Shown here piece by piece: positions 26,453-37,240 of a stretch of 64,000 bases of DNA. The translations under genes were made by a program, and so were the position numbers. Every line of letters starts with the position of its first letter. The stretch's first letter is position 1. Origin of the DNA: an uncultured Oscillospiraceae bacterium (GTDB lineage: Bacteria > Bacillota > Clostridia > Oscillospirales > Oscillospiraceae); assembly GCA_934659425.1 (NCBI GenBank), contig CAKUHU010000002.1:1-64000 (forward strand), given 5' to 3'. The notes under the pieces were generated by a model. The model had not been told where the DNA came from, made no database searches, and worked only from the letters and a program-made list of their open reading frames with translations.

Positions 26453-26691
26453 AATTTTTCCACAAATCCACCATAAAATCTGTAAAAGTGGAAAAGTCTG
26501 TGTGGATATTTTTCTCTTCAGCTCTCTTTGGTGGAAACTTCTCTTCTTTTTCCCCAATCGCTTGTGAATGAGTTTTTCTTACAGCTTCAACCCTTTTCGC
26601 CTATTTTCCACATTATTTTTACCTACTACTTACTATTACGATATTATGATCCTTTCCTCTCTATGCAGAGAAAAAAAAACGGAGGTCTACT
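26453..26691 (+). other. oriC: oriC: DnaA boxes and unwinding element in the dnaA-dnaN gap
   Basis: DnaA-box-like sites (consensus TTATCCACA) are TTTTCCACA at 26456-26464 and 26604-26612 (8 of 9, plus), ATATCCACA at 26501-26509 (8 of 9, minus) and TTTTCCACT at 26487-26495 (7 of 9, minus). Eleven bases after the last plus-strand box comes CTACTACTTACTATTACG (26623-26640). Its complement is a run of 3'-GAT/GAA/TGA-like triplets of the DnaA-trio type on which DnaA assembles in B. subtilis, and AT-rich DNA follows. The dnaN ribosome site (GGAGG) ends the region. Confidence 0.8.
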
Positions 26692-27816
26692 ATGAAATTC
26701 TCCTGTGAAAAAGCCCTGCTGCAGGCGGCTATTGCCACCTCCTCCCGGGCCACTGCCCCCAAAAGTTCCATTCCCGCTTTAGAGGGTATCCTCTTGGAGG
26801 CCGACAGCGAACTGCGGCTGACTGGTTATAATTTAGAGACGGGCATCCGCACCGTAGTTCCCGCCGAGGTGAAAGAGGGAGGATCTCTGGTCCTCTCCGC
26901 CCGGCTGTTCGGAGATATTATCCGGCGTTTCCCCGACGATATGGTGACGGTGTCTACGGAGGGACTGACTGTCCATATCCAATGCGGTGTCAGTGAATTC
27001 CATATTCAGGGCATCGATTCGGAGGAATTTCCGGAGCTACCCGCAGTGGAGCCTCAAAATACATTGGTGCTGCCCCAAGCTATGCTGTCCGATATGATCA
27101 ATCGAACTTTGTTTGCCGTATGTACCAACGATGGCCGGCCCATTTTGACCGGTTCCCTCTTTGAAGTAGAAGAAAATGTTTTGACTGTGGTATCCGTGGA
27201 CGGCCAGCGTTTGGCTCTTCGGCGGGAAAAATTAGAGTCCGCTCCGGGCCGGGATTTCTCCTTCGTAGTCCCCGGCATGGCACTGGGAGAAGTGCGGGGG
27301 ATCTGCGGCGATGGGGATGAGCCGGTCTCTATTACCATGGGTGCCCGGCATGTTCTGTTTCGGATCGGTCCCACAATGCTGGTGACCCGTCGGCTGGAGG
27401 GAGAATTCTTAAACTATCGGCAGTCCATCTCTTGGAAGAGCACCATCGACTTGACGGTGGACGTGAAGCAGCTGATGACATCTGTGGATCGGGTGGGATT
27501 GATTCTCCACGAAAACACGAAGAATCCTCTCCGATGCATCGTGGGAGATGGGATGATCTATTTGTCCTCTGTTACCGCCATTGGAAGTGCATCTGATCAG
27601 TGTCCTGTAGAGGGACATGGTGATGATCTGCATATTGGATTTAATCACCGATTTATGATGGATGCGCTGAAGGCTGTCCCTGCAGAGAGGGCCAGACTGC
27701 TGATGGGAACCCCCTCTACCCCTTGTATCATCATACCCACCGATGAGCCCAGTGGAGAGGAGAGCTTCCTGTTTATGGTCCTGCCGGTGCGGATGAGCGC
27801 CAGCTGGGATAAGTGA
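26692..27816 (+). CDS. dnaN: DNA polymerase III beta sliding clamp
   Basis: The 374-residue processivity clamp, a dimeric ring holding the polymerase on DNA. It shows the family start MKFSCEKALLQAA, the internal GIDSEEFPELP, and the C-terminal end with the conserved VLPVRM. Length is usual for the family. The ATG follows ACGGAGG. It is co-directional with replication and probably co-transcribed with yaaA and recF. Confidence 0.98.
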   Translation: MKFSCEKALLQAAIATSSRATAPKSSIPALEGILLEADSELRLTGYNLETGIRTVVPAEVKEGGSLVLSARLFGDIIRRFPDDMVTVSTEGLTVHIQCGVSEFHIQGIDSEEFPELPAVEPQNTLVLPQAMLSDMINRTLFAVCTNDGRPILTGSLFEVEENVLTVVSVDGQRLALRREKLESAPGRDFSFVVPGMALGEVRGICGDGDEPVSITMGARHVLFRIGPTMLVTRRLEGEFLNYRQSISWKSTIDLTVDVKQLMTSVDRVGLILHENTKNPLRCIVGDGMIYLSSVTAIGSASDQCPVEGHGDDLHIGFNHRFMMDALKAVPAERARLLMGTPSTPCIIIPTDEPSGEESFLFMVLPVRMSASWDK

Positions 27817-27873
27817 TCGGGCAGTAGCTTGGATCTTGTATTAAGGCTGTCTTTTGATGGAGAGGGAGCAGGT

Positions 27874-28086
27874 ATGCGGGAAGAAAGAGTAAAGATCTCT
27901 ACAGAATTTATCAAGTTAGAGGGGCTTTTAAAGTTCGCCGGTCTCTGCGATACCGGCGGCGAGGCCAAACAGATCATACAGGCCGGAGAGGTTAGGGTAA
28001 ATGAAGAGGTCTGCCTCCTTCGGGGAAAAAAGCTTCGGCCCGGTGATGTGGTAGAGCTGGCGGGCTCGAGGATCCTGGTGACATGA
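27874..28086 (+). CDS. yaaA: S4-domain RNA-binding protein YaaA (RlbA)
   Basis: A 70-residue S4-like protein with [20 protein letters not shown] and the basic [17 protein letters not shown] segment. It is found between dnaN and recF in most Firmicutes; its role is thought to lie in ribosome or RNA metabolism. The ATG at 27874 follows GGAGAGGGAGCAGG. The end overlaps recF by 4 bp (ATGA). Confidence 0.93.
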   Translation: MREERVKISTEFIKLEGLLKFAGLCDTGGEAKQIIQAGEVRVNEEVCLLRGKKLRPGDVVELAGSRILVT

Positions 28087-29183
28087 TTTTAAAGAGTCTG
28101 GAGCTGGACTTTTTTCGCAACTATGTCCATGCAGAGGCGGAATTTTCTCCGACGGTCAATGTCATCTGGGGGGAAAATGCCCAGGGAAAGACCAATTTGC
28201 TGGAGGCCATGGCCTATTTGTCCAGTGCCCAGAGTCATCGGGCTCGGTATGACAGAGAGCTGATCCAATTTGAGGTGGATCACGCTTTTCTGAAAGGTGC
28301 GGTTTTTTCCCGCAGCCGGGACTTTCTTCAGGAGGTGCGGCTCCACCGGGGGGAGAGAAGACAGATTTTTTCCAACGGCGTGCGGCTGAAGAGCGCCGGA
28401 GAGTTGGGAGAGGTACTCAATACCATTCTCTTTTGCCCGGAGGATCTGTCTCTGATCCGATCTGGAGCAGCGGAGCGGCGCCGATTTTTGGATGAGGCCA
28501 TCTGCCAGCTCCGTCCCAAATATGGGGCGGCTTTGACGGAATATCGGCGGCTTTATGAGCAAAAAACCCGGATCCTCCGGGATTGGGAGGAAAAGCCTTC
28601 CCTATTGGACACCTTGGATGACTTTAATTTGCGGATGGCCCAGGTGGGGACGATACTGATCCATTATCGGGCCTATTTTTTGAAGAGACTGGCCACTCTG
28701 ACTCCTCCCATTCAATCGGATTTTTCCGGCGGACGGGAGACACTGTCCCTTCGATATGAGACGGTGTCCACCATTTCTGATCCGGAGGCGGCACCTAAGG
28801 TCCTTTTGGAACAGCTTTTAGAGCATCAGCAAAGTCACCGTCGGGCAGAACTGGAGGCCAGGCAGTGTCTATCGGGGCCCCATAAGGACGATATGGCCAT
28901 CGATATTGACGGGAAGAGCGCCAGACAATTTGCCTCCCAGGGCCAGACCAGGACGGCGGCTTTGTCATTGAAGCTGGCATGCCGGGAGCTCTTTCAGGAG
29001 GATACCGGGGAGTGGCCGGTGCTGCTGCTGGACGATGTGCTCTCTGAGCTGGATAGCAAGCGGCAGGCCTTTGTGTTGGAGAGGATCGACGGCGGGCAGG
29101 TGTTCATTACCTGCTGTGAGGATGCCAAAAGCATGCCGGGATCTGGAAAACGGTTCCAAATCAAGGATGGACAGCTGATATGA
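28083..29183 (+). CDS. recF: DNA replication and repair protein RecF
   Basis: The 366-residue SMC-like ATPase that loads RecA at gaps. It has Walker [10 protein letters not shown] (30-38), the signature region LSGPHKDD, and Walker [13 protein letters not shown]. The start overlaps the yaaA stop, so the pair is translationally coupled. Length and motifs are complete. Confidence 0.97.
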   Translation: MILKSLELDFFRNYVHAEAEFSPTVNVIWGENAQGKTNLLEAMAYLSSAQSHRARYDRELIQFEVDHAFLKGAVFSRSRDFLQEVRLHRGERRQIFSNGVRLKSAGELGEVLNTILFCPEDLSLIRSGAAERRRFLDEAICQLRPKYGAALTEYRRLYEQKTRILRDWEEKPSLLDTLDDFNLRMAQVGTILIHYRAYFLKRLATLTPPIQSDFSGGRETLSLRYETVSTISDPEAAPKVLLEQLLEHQQSHRRAELEARQCLSGPHKDDMAIDIDGKSARQFASQGQTRTAALSLKLACRELFQEDTGEWPVLLLDDVLSELDSKRQAFVLERIDGGQVFITCCEDAKSMPGSGKRFQIKDGQLI

Positions 29184-29196
29184 GAAAAAGAAATCT

Positions 29197-29505
29197 ATGA
29201 TTTTTTTGATTTTATTTTTACTTCCCTTGGCGGCTGCGGCGGTGGTGGAATATATTTTTTGCCGATTTCCCAGGAAAAGGGCCTGGAGATATCTTCCCCC
29301 GGCAGCCTTTCTTTTGATATCTGCGGCAGTGGCTTGGAGCCGCTATCACGGCTGGGATCCCGAAGGGGGCGGCGCTCCCATGGAGACGCTGCTCTTTTTC
29401 CCTGGGATCTCTGCCCTTGGACTATGCCTGGGGACGTTTTTCGGCTGGCGGATCTGGAAAAAGCTTTGGATGCCTAAGGTGATCAGAGAAAAGAAGAGGA
29501 AGTGA
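29197..29505 (+). CDS. small membrane protein of unknown function between recF and remB
   Basis: The 102-residue product has about three hydrophobic helices (2-22, 33-48, 62-84) and a Lys/Arg-rich C-terminus, predicting a positive-inside cytoplasmic tail. I do not recognise a family. It lies 13 bp after recF and 4 bp before remB in the replication block, so it is co-transcribed. The ribosome site is weak (GAGAAAAAG). An alternative start is not evident. Confidence 0.65.
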   Translation: MIFLILFLLPLAAAAVVEYIFCRFPRKRAWRYLPPAAFLLISAAVAWSRYHGWDPEGGGAPMETLLFFPGISALGLCLGTFFGWRIWKKLWMPKVIREKKRK

Positions 29506-29509
29506 GGGC

Positions 29510-29773
29510 GTGTATCTTCATTTGGGACAGTCGGTTGTGGTTCCGGAGAAAGACATTATTGGTATCTTTGACTTGGATAATGCGTCTTATTCCCCCATTA
29601 CCCGCACATTTTTAGAGCAGGCGGAAAAGAAAGGACGGGTGGTGAATATCACGGAGGAGCTGCCCAAGTCCTTCGTATTGTGCAAAAAAGATGCGGAAGC
29701 GGGAATGATTTATCTCTCCCAGCTCTCCTCGGCCACGCTGAAGGGCCGGTCAGAGGATCTGACCATGGAGTGA
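29510..29773 (+). CDS. remB: extracellular matrix regulator RemB (DUF370)
   Basis: The 87-residue product matches DUF370 proteins of the RemA/RemB type (MYLHLGQSVVVPEKDIIGIFD, ending with a downstream IYLSQLSSATLKGR). RemA-type rings act as DNA-binding activators of matrix genes; RemB (YaaB) sits between recF and gyrB in Bacillus, as here. The start is a GTG preceded by AAGAGGAAGTGAGG. Confidence 0.9.
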   Translation: MYLHLGQSVVVPEKDIIGIFDLDNASYSPITRTFLEQAEKKGRVVNITEELPKSFVLCKKDAEAGMIYLSQLSSATLKGRSEDLTME

Positions 29774-29830
29774 GAAAGATTTTTTACGCAGTTGTTGGTA
29801 ATTTGATTCATTGGAAGGCCTGTTATGCAT

Positions 29831-31887
<2,057 letters not shown>

Positions 31888-31904
31888 GGAGGGGGTGACG
31901 TATT

Positions 31905-34463
31905 ATGGGACACAACAGAGATTATAAGCCGGAAGACATTGCATTTCCCAATCAGGCCATCACGGAATCCGAATTGGTCGGGGAGATGCAGAAAAGCTAC
32001 ATCGAATATGCCATGAGCGTCATTGTGGGCCGGGCCCTGCCCGATGTCCGGGACGGCCTGAAGCCTGTCCACCGCCGGATCCTCTATACCATGTATGAGG
32101 GCGGCCTGACCTCAGACAAGCCCTTCAAGAAATCCGCTACCTGCGTGGGCGACGTGCTGGGCCACTATCATCCTCACGGCGACGCCAGCGTTTACGACGC
32201 TATGGTCCGTCTGGCTCAGGACTTCTCCATGCGCTATATGCTGGTGGACGGCCACGGCAACTTCGGCTCGGTGGACGGCGATCCCCCGGCCGCCTACCGG
32301 TATACCGAGGCTCGGCTGTCCAAAATTTCCAATGAAATGCTCCGGGACATCGATAAGGAGACGGTGGACTGGGATCCCAACTTCGATGAGAGCCGCAAGG
32401 AGCCACGGGTACTCCCCTCTCGGTTCCCCAACCTGTTGGTGAACGGCTCTTCGGGCATCGCCGTAGGTATGGCCACCAACATCCCGCCCCACAATCTGCG
32501 GGAGGTCATTGGTGCCTGTATTGAGGTGCTGGATAATCCAGAGGCCGACTTGGATGACCTGATGAGACATGTCAAGGGCCCCGATTTCCCCACCAAAGGG
32601 ATCATCATGGGCCGCATGGGTATTCGGCAGGCCTATGAGACCGGCCGGGGCAAGGTGACCATCCGGGCCCGGACGGAATTTGAAGAATACGGCAAGGACC
32701 GGATTCGGATCATCGTCTCCGAGCTGCCCTATCAGGTGAACAAGCGGCAGCTCATCAAAAATATCGCCGAACAGGTGAAGGACAAGCGGCTGGAGGGCAT
32801 CTCCGATCTGCGGGATGAGACCGACCGCAACGGCATGCGGATCGTCATTGAGCTGAAAAAGGACGCCAACCCCCAGGTGGTGCTCAATAAGCTCTTTAAG
32901 CAGACGGCCATGCAGTCCAATTTCTCCATCATCATGCTGGCCTTGGTGGATAACCAGAAGCAGCCGAAGATCCTGTCTCTGCGCCGTATTTTGGATGAGT
33001 ATATCGCCTTTCAGGAGGAGATTATCGTCCGGCGGACCCGTTATGACCTGAAAAAGGCCCAGGAGCGAGCCCATTTGCTGGAGGGGCTGCTCATCGCCCA
33101 GGACAATATCGATGAGGTCATCCGGATCATTCGACAGAGCTACGACAACGCTAAAGAGCGGCTGATGGAGCGCTTCGGTTTGGACGATATGCAGGCCCAG
33201 GCCATCTGCGACATGCGGCTTATTTCTCTTCAAGGCCTGAATCGGGAGAAGCTGGAGGCGGAGTATAAGGAGCTGAAGACCAAGATCGCCTATTATCAGG
33301 AGCTTTTGGGGTCTGAGGCCATGATCCGCCAAGTGCTGAAGGAGGAGCTCCAGGCTATTTCCGACAAATTCGGCGACGGCCGCAAGACCGAAATCGAGGA
33401 TGTGGAAGAGGAGATCGACCTGGAGGATCTGATCGAGGAGGAGGAGAGCGTCTTCACCCTGACCGCCGGCGGCTATATCAAGCGCACCCCCGCCTCCACC
33501 TATCGGGCCCAAAGGCGGGGCGGCAAGGGCATTACCGCCATGGCCACCAAGGAGGAGGACTATGTGGATACGGTATTTACCGCCTCCACCCATGATTTCA
33601 TTCTCTTCTTTACCAATAGGGGCAAGGTCCACCGTAAAAAGGGATATCAGATCCCGGAGGCGGGCCGGACGGCCAAGGGTACAGCCATCATCAATGTGCT
33701 TCCCTTGGAGCCGGAGGAGAAGGTCACTGCCATGATCCACCTTCGGGATCGGGAGTTCCGGGCGGGCCGTTTCTTGGTCCTCATTACCCGGCGGGGCATC
33801 GTGAAGCGGATCGAGCTGACCTCGATCTTCACCGCCCGGAAGGCGGGTATCCGGTGCATCACGCTGGACGAGGGCGACGAGCTCATCTCCGCCCAGGAGA
33901 CCGACGGGGAGAATGCCGTTTTGCTGGCCACCCGCAGCGGCATGACCATCAGCTTTTTGGAGAGCGATGTGCGATGCATGGGTCGGGAGGCTTACGGCGT
34001 CCGGGGCATCAAGCTCCGGGACGGAGACTATGTGGTGGGTGCCGCCTGTGCCAACTACGATCACCAGGTGTTGATGGTGACGGAAAATGGATATGGCAAG
34101 CGCACCCCTATAGAGGAGTATTTCCGCGCTGACGGCCCCCAGAGGCGGGGCGGCTACGGTCTGAAGGGCTATCAGGTCACAGATAAGACCGGAGACATCG
34201 TGGATGTGAAGGTGGTGGATGGTGACGACGATATTTTGGTCATCAACGACGCTGGCATCATCATCCGGGTAGCCTGCGCCGGGATCAGCACCTACAGCCG
34301 GACTGCCCAGGGGGTCAAAATGATGGACCTGCCCGAGGGGGTCAAGGTGATCTCCATTGCCCGCACCGATCACGAGGATGAGGAAGAAGATGAAGAGGAG
34401 GGCCTTGCCGTGCAAGAACCCTCCGCAGAAGAAGCCGCCGCCCAGCCGGAAGGGGAGGCATGA
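31905..34463 (+). CDS. gyrA: DNA gyrase subunit A
   Basis: The DNA-cutting subunit of gyrase (852 residues) with the catalytic Tyr133 in [10 protein letters not shown] and a C-terminal beta-pinwheel including the GyrA box QRRGGKG (about residue 530). In the quinolone-resistance region the sequence is [13 protein letters not shown]. Ala94 stands where E. coli has Ser83, as in mycobacteria, and Asp98 matches Asp87. The C-terminus has an acidic tail. GAGGAGGG ribosome site; followed by two small coupled genes. Confidence 0.98.
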   Translation: MGHNRDYKPEDIAFPNQAITESELVGEMQKSYIEYAMSVIVGRALPDVRDGLKPVHRRILYTMYEGGLTSDKPFKKSATCVGDVLGHYHPHGDASVYDAMVRLAQDFSMRYMLVDGHGNFGSVDGDPPAAYRYTEARLSKISNEMLRDIDKETVDWDPNFDESRKEPRVLPSRFPNLLVNGSSGIAVGMATNIPPHNLREVIGACIEVLDNPEADLDDLMRHVKGPDFPTKGIIMGRMGIRQAYETGRGKVTIRARTEFEEYGKDRIRIIVSELPYQVNKRQLIKNIAEQVKDKRLEGISDLRDETDRNGMRIVIELKKDANPQVVLNKLFKQTAMQSNFSIIMLALVDNQKQPKILSLRRILDEYIAFQEEIIVRRTRYDLKKAQERAHLLEGLLIAQDNIDEVIRIIRQSYDNAKERLMERFGLDDMQAQAICDMRLISLQGLNREKLEAEYKELKTKIAYYQELLGSEAMIRQVLKEELQAISDKFGDGRKTEIEDVEEEIDLEDLIEEEESVFTLTAGGYIKRTPASTYRAQRRGGKGITAMATKEEDYVDTVFTASTHDFILFFTNRGKVHRKKGYQIPEAGRTAKGTAIINVLPLEPEEKVTAMIHLRDREFRAGRFLVLITRRGIVKRIELTSIFTARKAGIRCITLDEGDELISAQETDGENAVLLATRSGMTISFLESDVRCMGREAYGVRGIKLRDGDYVVGAACANYDHQVLMVTENGYGKRTPIEEYFRADGPQRRGGYGLKGYQVTDKTGDIVDVKVVDGDDDILVINDAGIIIRVACAGISTYSRTAQGVKMMDLPEGVKVISIARTDHEDEEEDEEEGLAVQEPSAEEAAAQPEGEA

Positions 34464-34466
34464 GAG

Positions 34467-34748
34467 ATGGCCCTCTTTACCAGCAGGGAAGATGAGAGCG
34501 AGGAAAGCCTCCGGGAGCAGCGGAAAGAAGCGGAAGAGGCGCTGTCCCGGGGGGAGTTGACCCAGGCCGAATATGACGAAAGAGTTACCCAGCTTGAGGC
34601 CCAGATGGCCCTGCTTTCGGTAGCCCCCGCCCAGAACGCCAATGCGGAGGCCCAGCTCAGGGAGCTGGATTATCTGCTGGAGAAAAAATGGATCAGTGCT
34701 GAAGACTATGAGGCCCGCAGAAAAGAGATCTTGGGGGAAATGAGATGA
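34467..34748 (+). CDS. small SHOCT-like coiled-coil protein
   Basis: The 93-residue product is charged, without membrane segments. It contains two SHOCT-like repeats: EEALSRGELTQAEYDERVTQL and a C-terminal LDYLLEKKWISAEDYEARRKEIL. SHOCT motifs are short helical oligomerisation modules. It starts 3 bp after gyrA and overlaps the next gene by ATGA. Function unknown; the pairing with the next SHOCT membrane protein suggests the two interact. Confidence 0.7.
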   Translation: MALFTSREDESEESLREQRKEAEEALSRGELTQAEYDERVTQLEAQMALLSVAPAQNANAEAQLRELDYLLEKKWISAEDYEARRKEILGEMR

Positions 34749-35119
34749 GGAAGCGAGTGACTTACCGGCCCAGTAAGGCCAGCGGGGTTTTGAGCGGTGT
34801 GATGGGGGCAATTTTTGTTCTCATCGGCATCTTTGGTGCCGTTCCCATCTTTGGCGCTTTTGGAATCTTGTGGACCCTGGCCGCTGTGGCCATCACCATA
34901 GCCAATCTCTACCAGGCATTTGGAAAAGAATATGTGGGGCCGAAGATCGACATTGAAGATGTGGAATCGATGCCGGTGTCCGACCGGGAAGACCAGATCC
35001 CTGCCACCGGATCCTCCGTCCAGAGCCGATTGGAGCAGTTGGAGAGTTTGAAGGCTGCGGGGCTTCTCACCAAGCAGGAGTATGAGGATAAGCGGCAGGC
35101 CATTTTGAAAGACCTGTGA
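34745..35119 (+). CDS. SHOCT-domain membrane protein
   Basis: The 124-residue product has two hydrophobic helices (about 13-33 and 35-56), then a soluble tail ending in a clear SHOCT motif, RLEQLESLKAAGLLTKQEYE and following residues. SHOCT proteins often tether to membranes through such helices. Its start overlaps the upstream gene, giving a gyrA-linked pair of SHOCT proteins. No function can be assigned. Confidence 0.75.
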   Translation: MRKRVTYRPSKASGVLSGVMGAIFVLIGIFGAVPIFGAFGILWTLAAVAITIANLYQAFGKEYVGPKIDIEDVESMPVSDREDQIPATGSSVQSRLEQLESLKAAGLLTKQEYEDKRQAILKDL

Positions 35120-35239
35120 TCAGATGCGGGACTGGGGTCTGATGAGGGCCGGCGTATGGGCAGGGACGGTACCCGGACAGATGCCTCTTTTGCGATGGAC
35201 GCCGTAGAACAGAGACGGCGGGAAAAGGAATCATCATCC

Positions 35240-35680
35240 ATGAAAACAGTCACTATCTACACCGACGGGGCCTGCTCGGGCAATCCCGGCCCCGGAGGCT
35301 GGGGGGCGATCCTTCAGTACGGGGAGTTCCAAAAAGAGCTGTCCGGCGGGGAGGCCCATACCACCAACAACCGCATGGAGCTCGTCGGAGTTATCACCGC
35401 TTTGGCGGCACTGAAGGAGCCCTGCATCGTGGAGCTCTACTCCGACTCCAAATACGTCATCGACGCCCTTCAAAAAGGCTGGGCCAAGAGCTGGAAGGCC
35501 AAGGGGTGGAAGAAGGCGGACAAAAAGCCGGCGCTGAATTCCGACCTCTGGGCGCGGCTTTTAGAGCTGTGTGATTACCACACTGTCCGCCTCCACTGGA
35601 TCAAGGGCCACGCGGAGAATGAATATAACAATCGCTGTGATGAGCTGGCGGTGAAGGAGAGCAAAAAGTTTAAGAAATGA
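35240..35680 (+). CDS. rnhA: ribonuclease HI
   Basis: The 146-residue endonuclease cuts RNA in RNA-DNA hybrids. All four active-site acids are visible: Asp in [11 protein letters not shown], Glu in NNRMELVG, Asp in YSDSKYVID and Asp in [10 protein letters not shown]. It has the basic handle region WKKADKKP, so it is the E. coli type. The ATG at 35240 follows AAAAGGAA. The last 70 bp of coding sequence recur exactly at 35808-35877, downstream of a hairpin-rich unit; the gene itself is intact. Confidence 0.96.
   Translation: MKTVTIYTDGACSGNPGPGGWGAILQYGEFQKELSGGEAHTTNNRMELVGVITALAALKEPCIVELYSDSKYVIDALQKGWAKSWKAKGWKKADKKPALNSDLWARLLELCDYHTVRLHWIKGHAENEYNNRCDELAVKESKKFKK
35605..35674 (+). repeat. 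70-bp direct repeat, copy 1 (3' end of rnhA)
   Basis: Identical to 35808-35877. It encodes the rnhA C-terminus up to the penultimate Lys codon. A 9-bp inverted repeat, TCAAGGGCC (35601-35609) and GGCCCTTGA (35682-35690), flanks it. Confidence 0.95.
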
Positions 35681-35807
35681 GGGCCCTTGACCCATACATA
35701 GGGGTCCCCACAAAGCCGGGACGGCTTTGTGGGGGAAGGAGGAGCAGCGAAGTGAGGGAGTCCCGGCACCTGTGCCGGGACGAGGGATATGGAGCTTGCG
35801 ACGACGT
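35675..35807. repeat. hairpin-rich filler between the rnhA-end repeats
   Basis: 133 bp with two strong palindromes: CCCCACAAAGCC with its complement (35706-35734) and GTCCCGGCAC-CT-GTGCCGGGAC (35760-35781), plus GGGGTCCCC at 35701. The composition (GCAGCGAAGTGAGGGA, GAGCTTGCGACGACG) resembles dispersed palindromic repeats of clostridial genomes. It is not coding in any convincing way. Confidence 0.6.
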
Positions 35808-35877
35808 GGGCCACGCGGAGAATGAATATAACAATCGCTGTGATGAGCTGGCGGTGAAGGAGAGCAAAAAGTTTAAG
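35808..35877 (+). pseudogene. 70-bp direct repeat, copy 2: orphan duplicate of the rnhA 3' end
   Basis: An exact copy of the last 70 coding bases of rnhA without start or upstream portion. It joins directly to the sequence before the terminator at 35891, so this copy may mark the original gene end. Confidence 0.9.
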
Positions 35878-35890
35878 GATCAAATAAGAC

Positions 35891-35925
35891 GGCCCGCCGC
35901 GAAACATTCCGCGGCGGGCCTGTTT
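35891..35925 (+). terminator. terminator downstream of the rnhA region
   Basis: A perfect 11-bp stem GGCCCGCCGCG with an 8-nt loop, then TGTTTG. Confidence 0.75.
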
Positions 35926-35970
35926 GCTTGGAGAGAGGGATCAAATCGGGGGTGTTTTAATGGGTGGAAA

Positions 35971-36012
35971 ACAAGGCCGCAAACCTTAAAAAGCTAAGGT
36001 TTGCGGCCTTGT
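35971..36012. terminator. perfect 18-bp hairpin, possible bidirectional terminator
   Basis: ACAAGGCCGCAAACCTTA and its exact complement enclose AAAAGC. On the minus strand it is followed by TTTTCC, which suits a terminator for the decayed minus-strand sequence at 36013-36232. Confidence 0.65.
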
Positions 36013-36232
36013 TTAAGGAAGGTCTGCGATTCCTCTCCGTGGTGTCTCCTTCGAACCACGCGTCCACCCAGATGGGGGAGAGCTCCAGGTGGGTAATGAC
36101 CCAGCACCGTGACGGGAAGATCGGGCCGGAGCCGGAAGGCTCGGTCGGGATAGGTGCAGCCGATTTTGGGGGAGCTCTAAATCTGTCATCGGAGAGAAAA
36201 AACAGACCGCCCCACTTTGGAGGACCAGTCAA
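36013..36232 (-). pseudogene. possible decayed minus-strand coding sequence
   Basis: A minus frame gives protein-like text (WVITHLELSPIWVDAWFEGD and the following TTERNRRPS) before running into the 18-bp hairpin. No start codon with ribosome site or family match is seen. The rest of the 36233-36356 stretch has no recognisable feature. Confidence 0.3.
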
Positions 36233-36356
36233 AGGGTACGAAAGGAGAAAAAATGTGAAAGGGAACCGTCAGGGCCCTTTTTTACCTATTTGAATCAACT
36301 TTTTGAGCGTGCTCGAAAAGCGTTCAGTTTGTCGAAAAGACTTTTTTGATAGACTG

Positions 36357-36391
36357 AAAACCGGCCCGCCGCAAAGCGGCGGACCGGTTTT
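36357..36391 (-). terminator. terminator of the mrp operon
   Basis: AAAACCGG, then CCGCCGC-AAA-GCGGCGG, then CCGGTTTT form a long stem with T-run on both strands, 22 bp after the mrp stop. Confidence 0.8.
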
Positions 36392-36412
36392 GTGCGCTGT
36401 CGGAGGCCAGCC

Positions 36413-37228
36413 TTACAGTTCCTTTGCTACATCCTCCAAATAGTTGGGGGAGAGTTTCTCCACCTCGCCGGCGTCACAGGCCTTGGCAAGCGCCGGGTCG
36501 ATGGGCAGCCGGGCAAGCACTTTCAGCCCATGGGCAGAGGCGATCTCCTCGATATGGCTTTCGCCGAAGATCTCATGCTTTTTACCGCAGTCGGGGCAGC
36601 GGAAGTAGCTGTAGTTTTCAATGAGGCCCAAGATGGGAAGATGCATCATCTCGGCCATCTTGACCGCCTTCTCCACAATCATGCTTACCAGCTCTTGGGG
36701 AGAGGTGACGATGACGATGCCGTCCACCGGCAGGGATTGGAAGACGGTCAGGGGCACATCGCCCGTTCCCGGAGGCATATCTACAAACATATAGTCCACA
36801 TCGCCCCACTGGACGTCGGTCCAAAACTGCTTGACAGTGCCGGCGATGAGGGAGCCCCGCCATACGACGGGGTCGCTCTCATTCTCCACCAGGAGATTGA
36901 GGCTCATGAGTTTGATGCCAGTGGAGGTGGCCACAGGAAGGATGCCCTCCTCATTGCCCATAGCCCGCTCATGGACGCCAAAGGCCTTGGGAATGGAAGG
37001 GCCGGTGATGTCGGCATCCAAAATGGCCGCCTGCCTGCCCGCTTGCTGGCAGGCGGCGGCCAGAGAAGCGGTGACCAAGCTCTTGCCGACACCGCCCTTT
37101 CCGGACATGATGGCGATGACCTTCTTGACGTTGGAATTGGGGTTGGCCTTGGCCTTAAAGTCAAAAGGGGCGGTGCGGTCGGAGCAGCTCTCTCCGCAGG
37201 CAGAGCAGTCGAAGTTGCAGTTGGGCAT
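36413..37228 (-). CDS. mrp: Mrp/NBP35 family ATP-binding Fe-S carrier protein
   Basis: The 271-residue P-loop ATPase likely carries or inserts iron-sulfur clusters. The deviant Walker A GKGGVGKS is at 43-50. An N-terminal Cys cluster (CNFDCSACGESC, 4-15) and a C-terminal CPDCGKKHEIFG segment supply cluster ligands. VDMPPGTGDVPLT is the switch region. It is the last gene of a minus-strand block, with a ATAAGGAGAG ribosome site and a strong terminator. Confidence 0.93.
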   Translation of the reverse strand: MPNCNFDCSACGESCSDRTAPFDFKAKANPNSNVKKVIAIMSGKGGVGKSLVTASLAAACQQAGRQAAILDADITGPSIPKAFGVHERAMGNEEGILPVATSTGIKLMSLNLLVENESDPVVWRGSLIAGTVKQFWTDVQWGDVDYMFVDMPPGTGDVPLTVFQSLPVDGIVIVTSPQELVSMIVEKAVKMAEMMHLPILGLIENYSYFRCPDCGKKHEIFGESHIEEIASAHGLKVLARLPIDPALAKACDAGEVEKLSPNYLEDVAKEL

Positions 37229-37240
37229 GATGATCTCTCC

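Noticed and set aside
25172..26557. A 461-codon frame antisense to dnaA running into oriC
   Set aside because: Shadow composition; dnaA is intact on the other strand.
32112..34811. An 899-codon open frame antisense to gyrA
   Set aside because: Shadow of gyrA codon usage; no ribosome site and no motif.
35677..35997. A frame joining the hairpin unit and the duplicated rnhA end
   Set aside because: No ribosome site; composition of the hairpin part is not coding, and the only protein-like part is the duplicated rnhA end.
36040..36070. TTCGAACC resembling a tRNA T-loop
   Set aside because: No acceptor or anticodon stem can be built around it, and no CCA-compatible end is seen.
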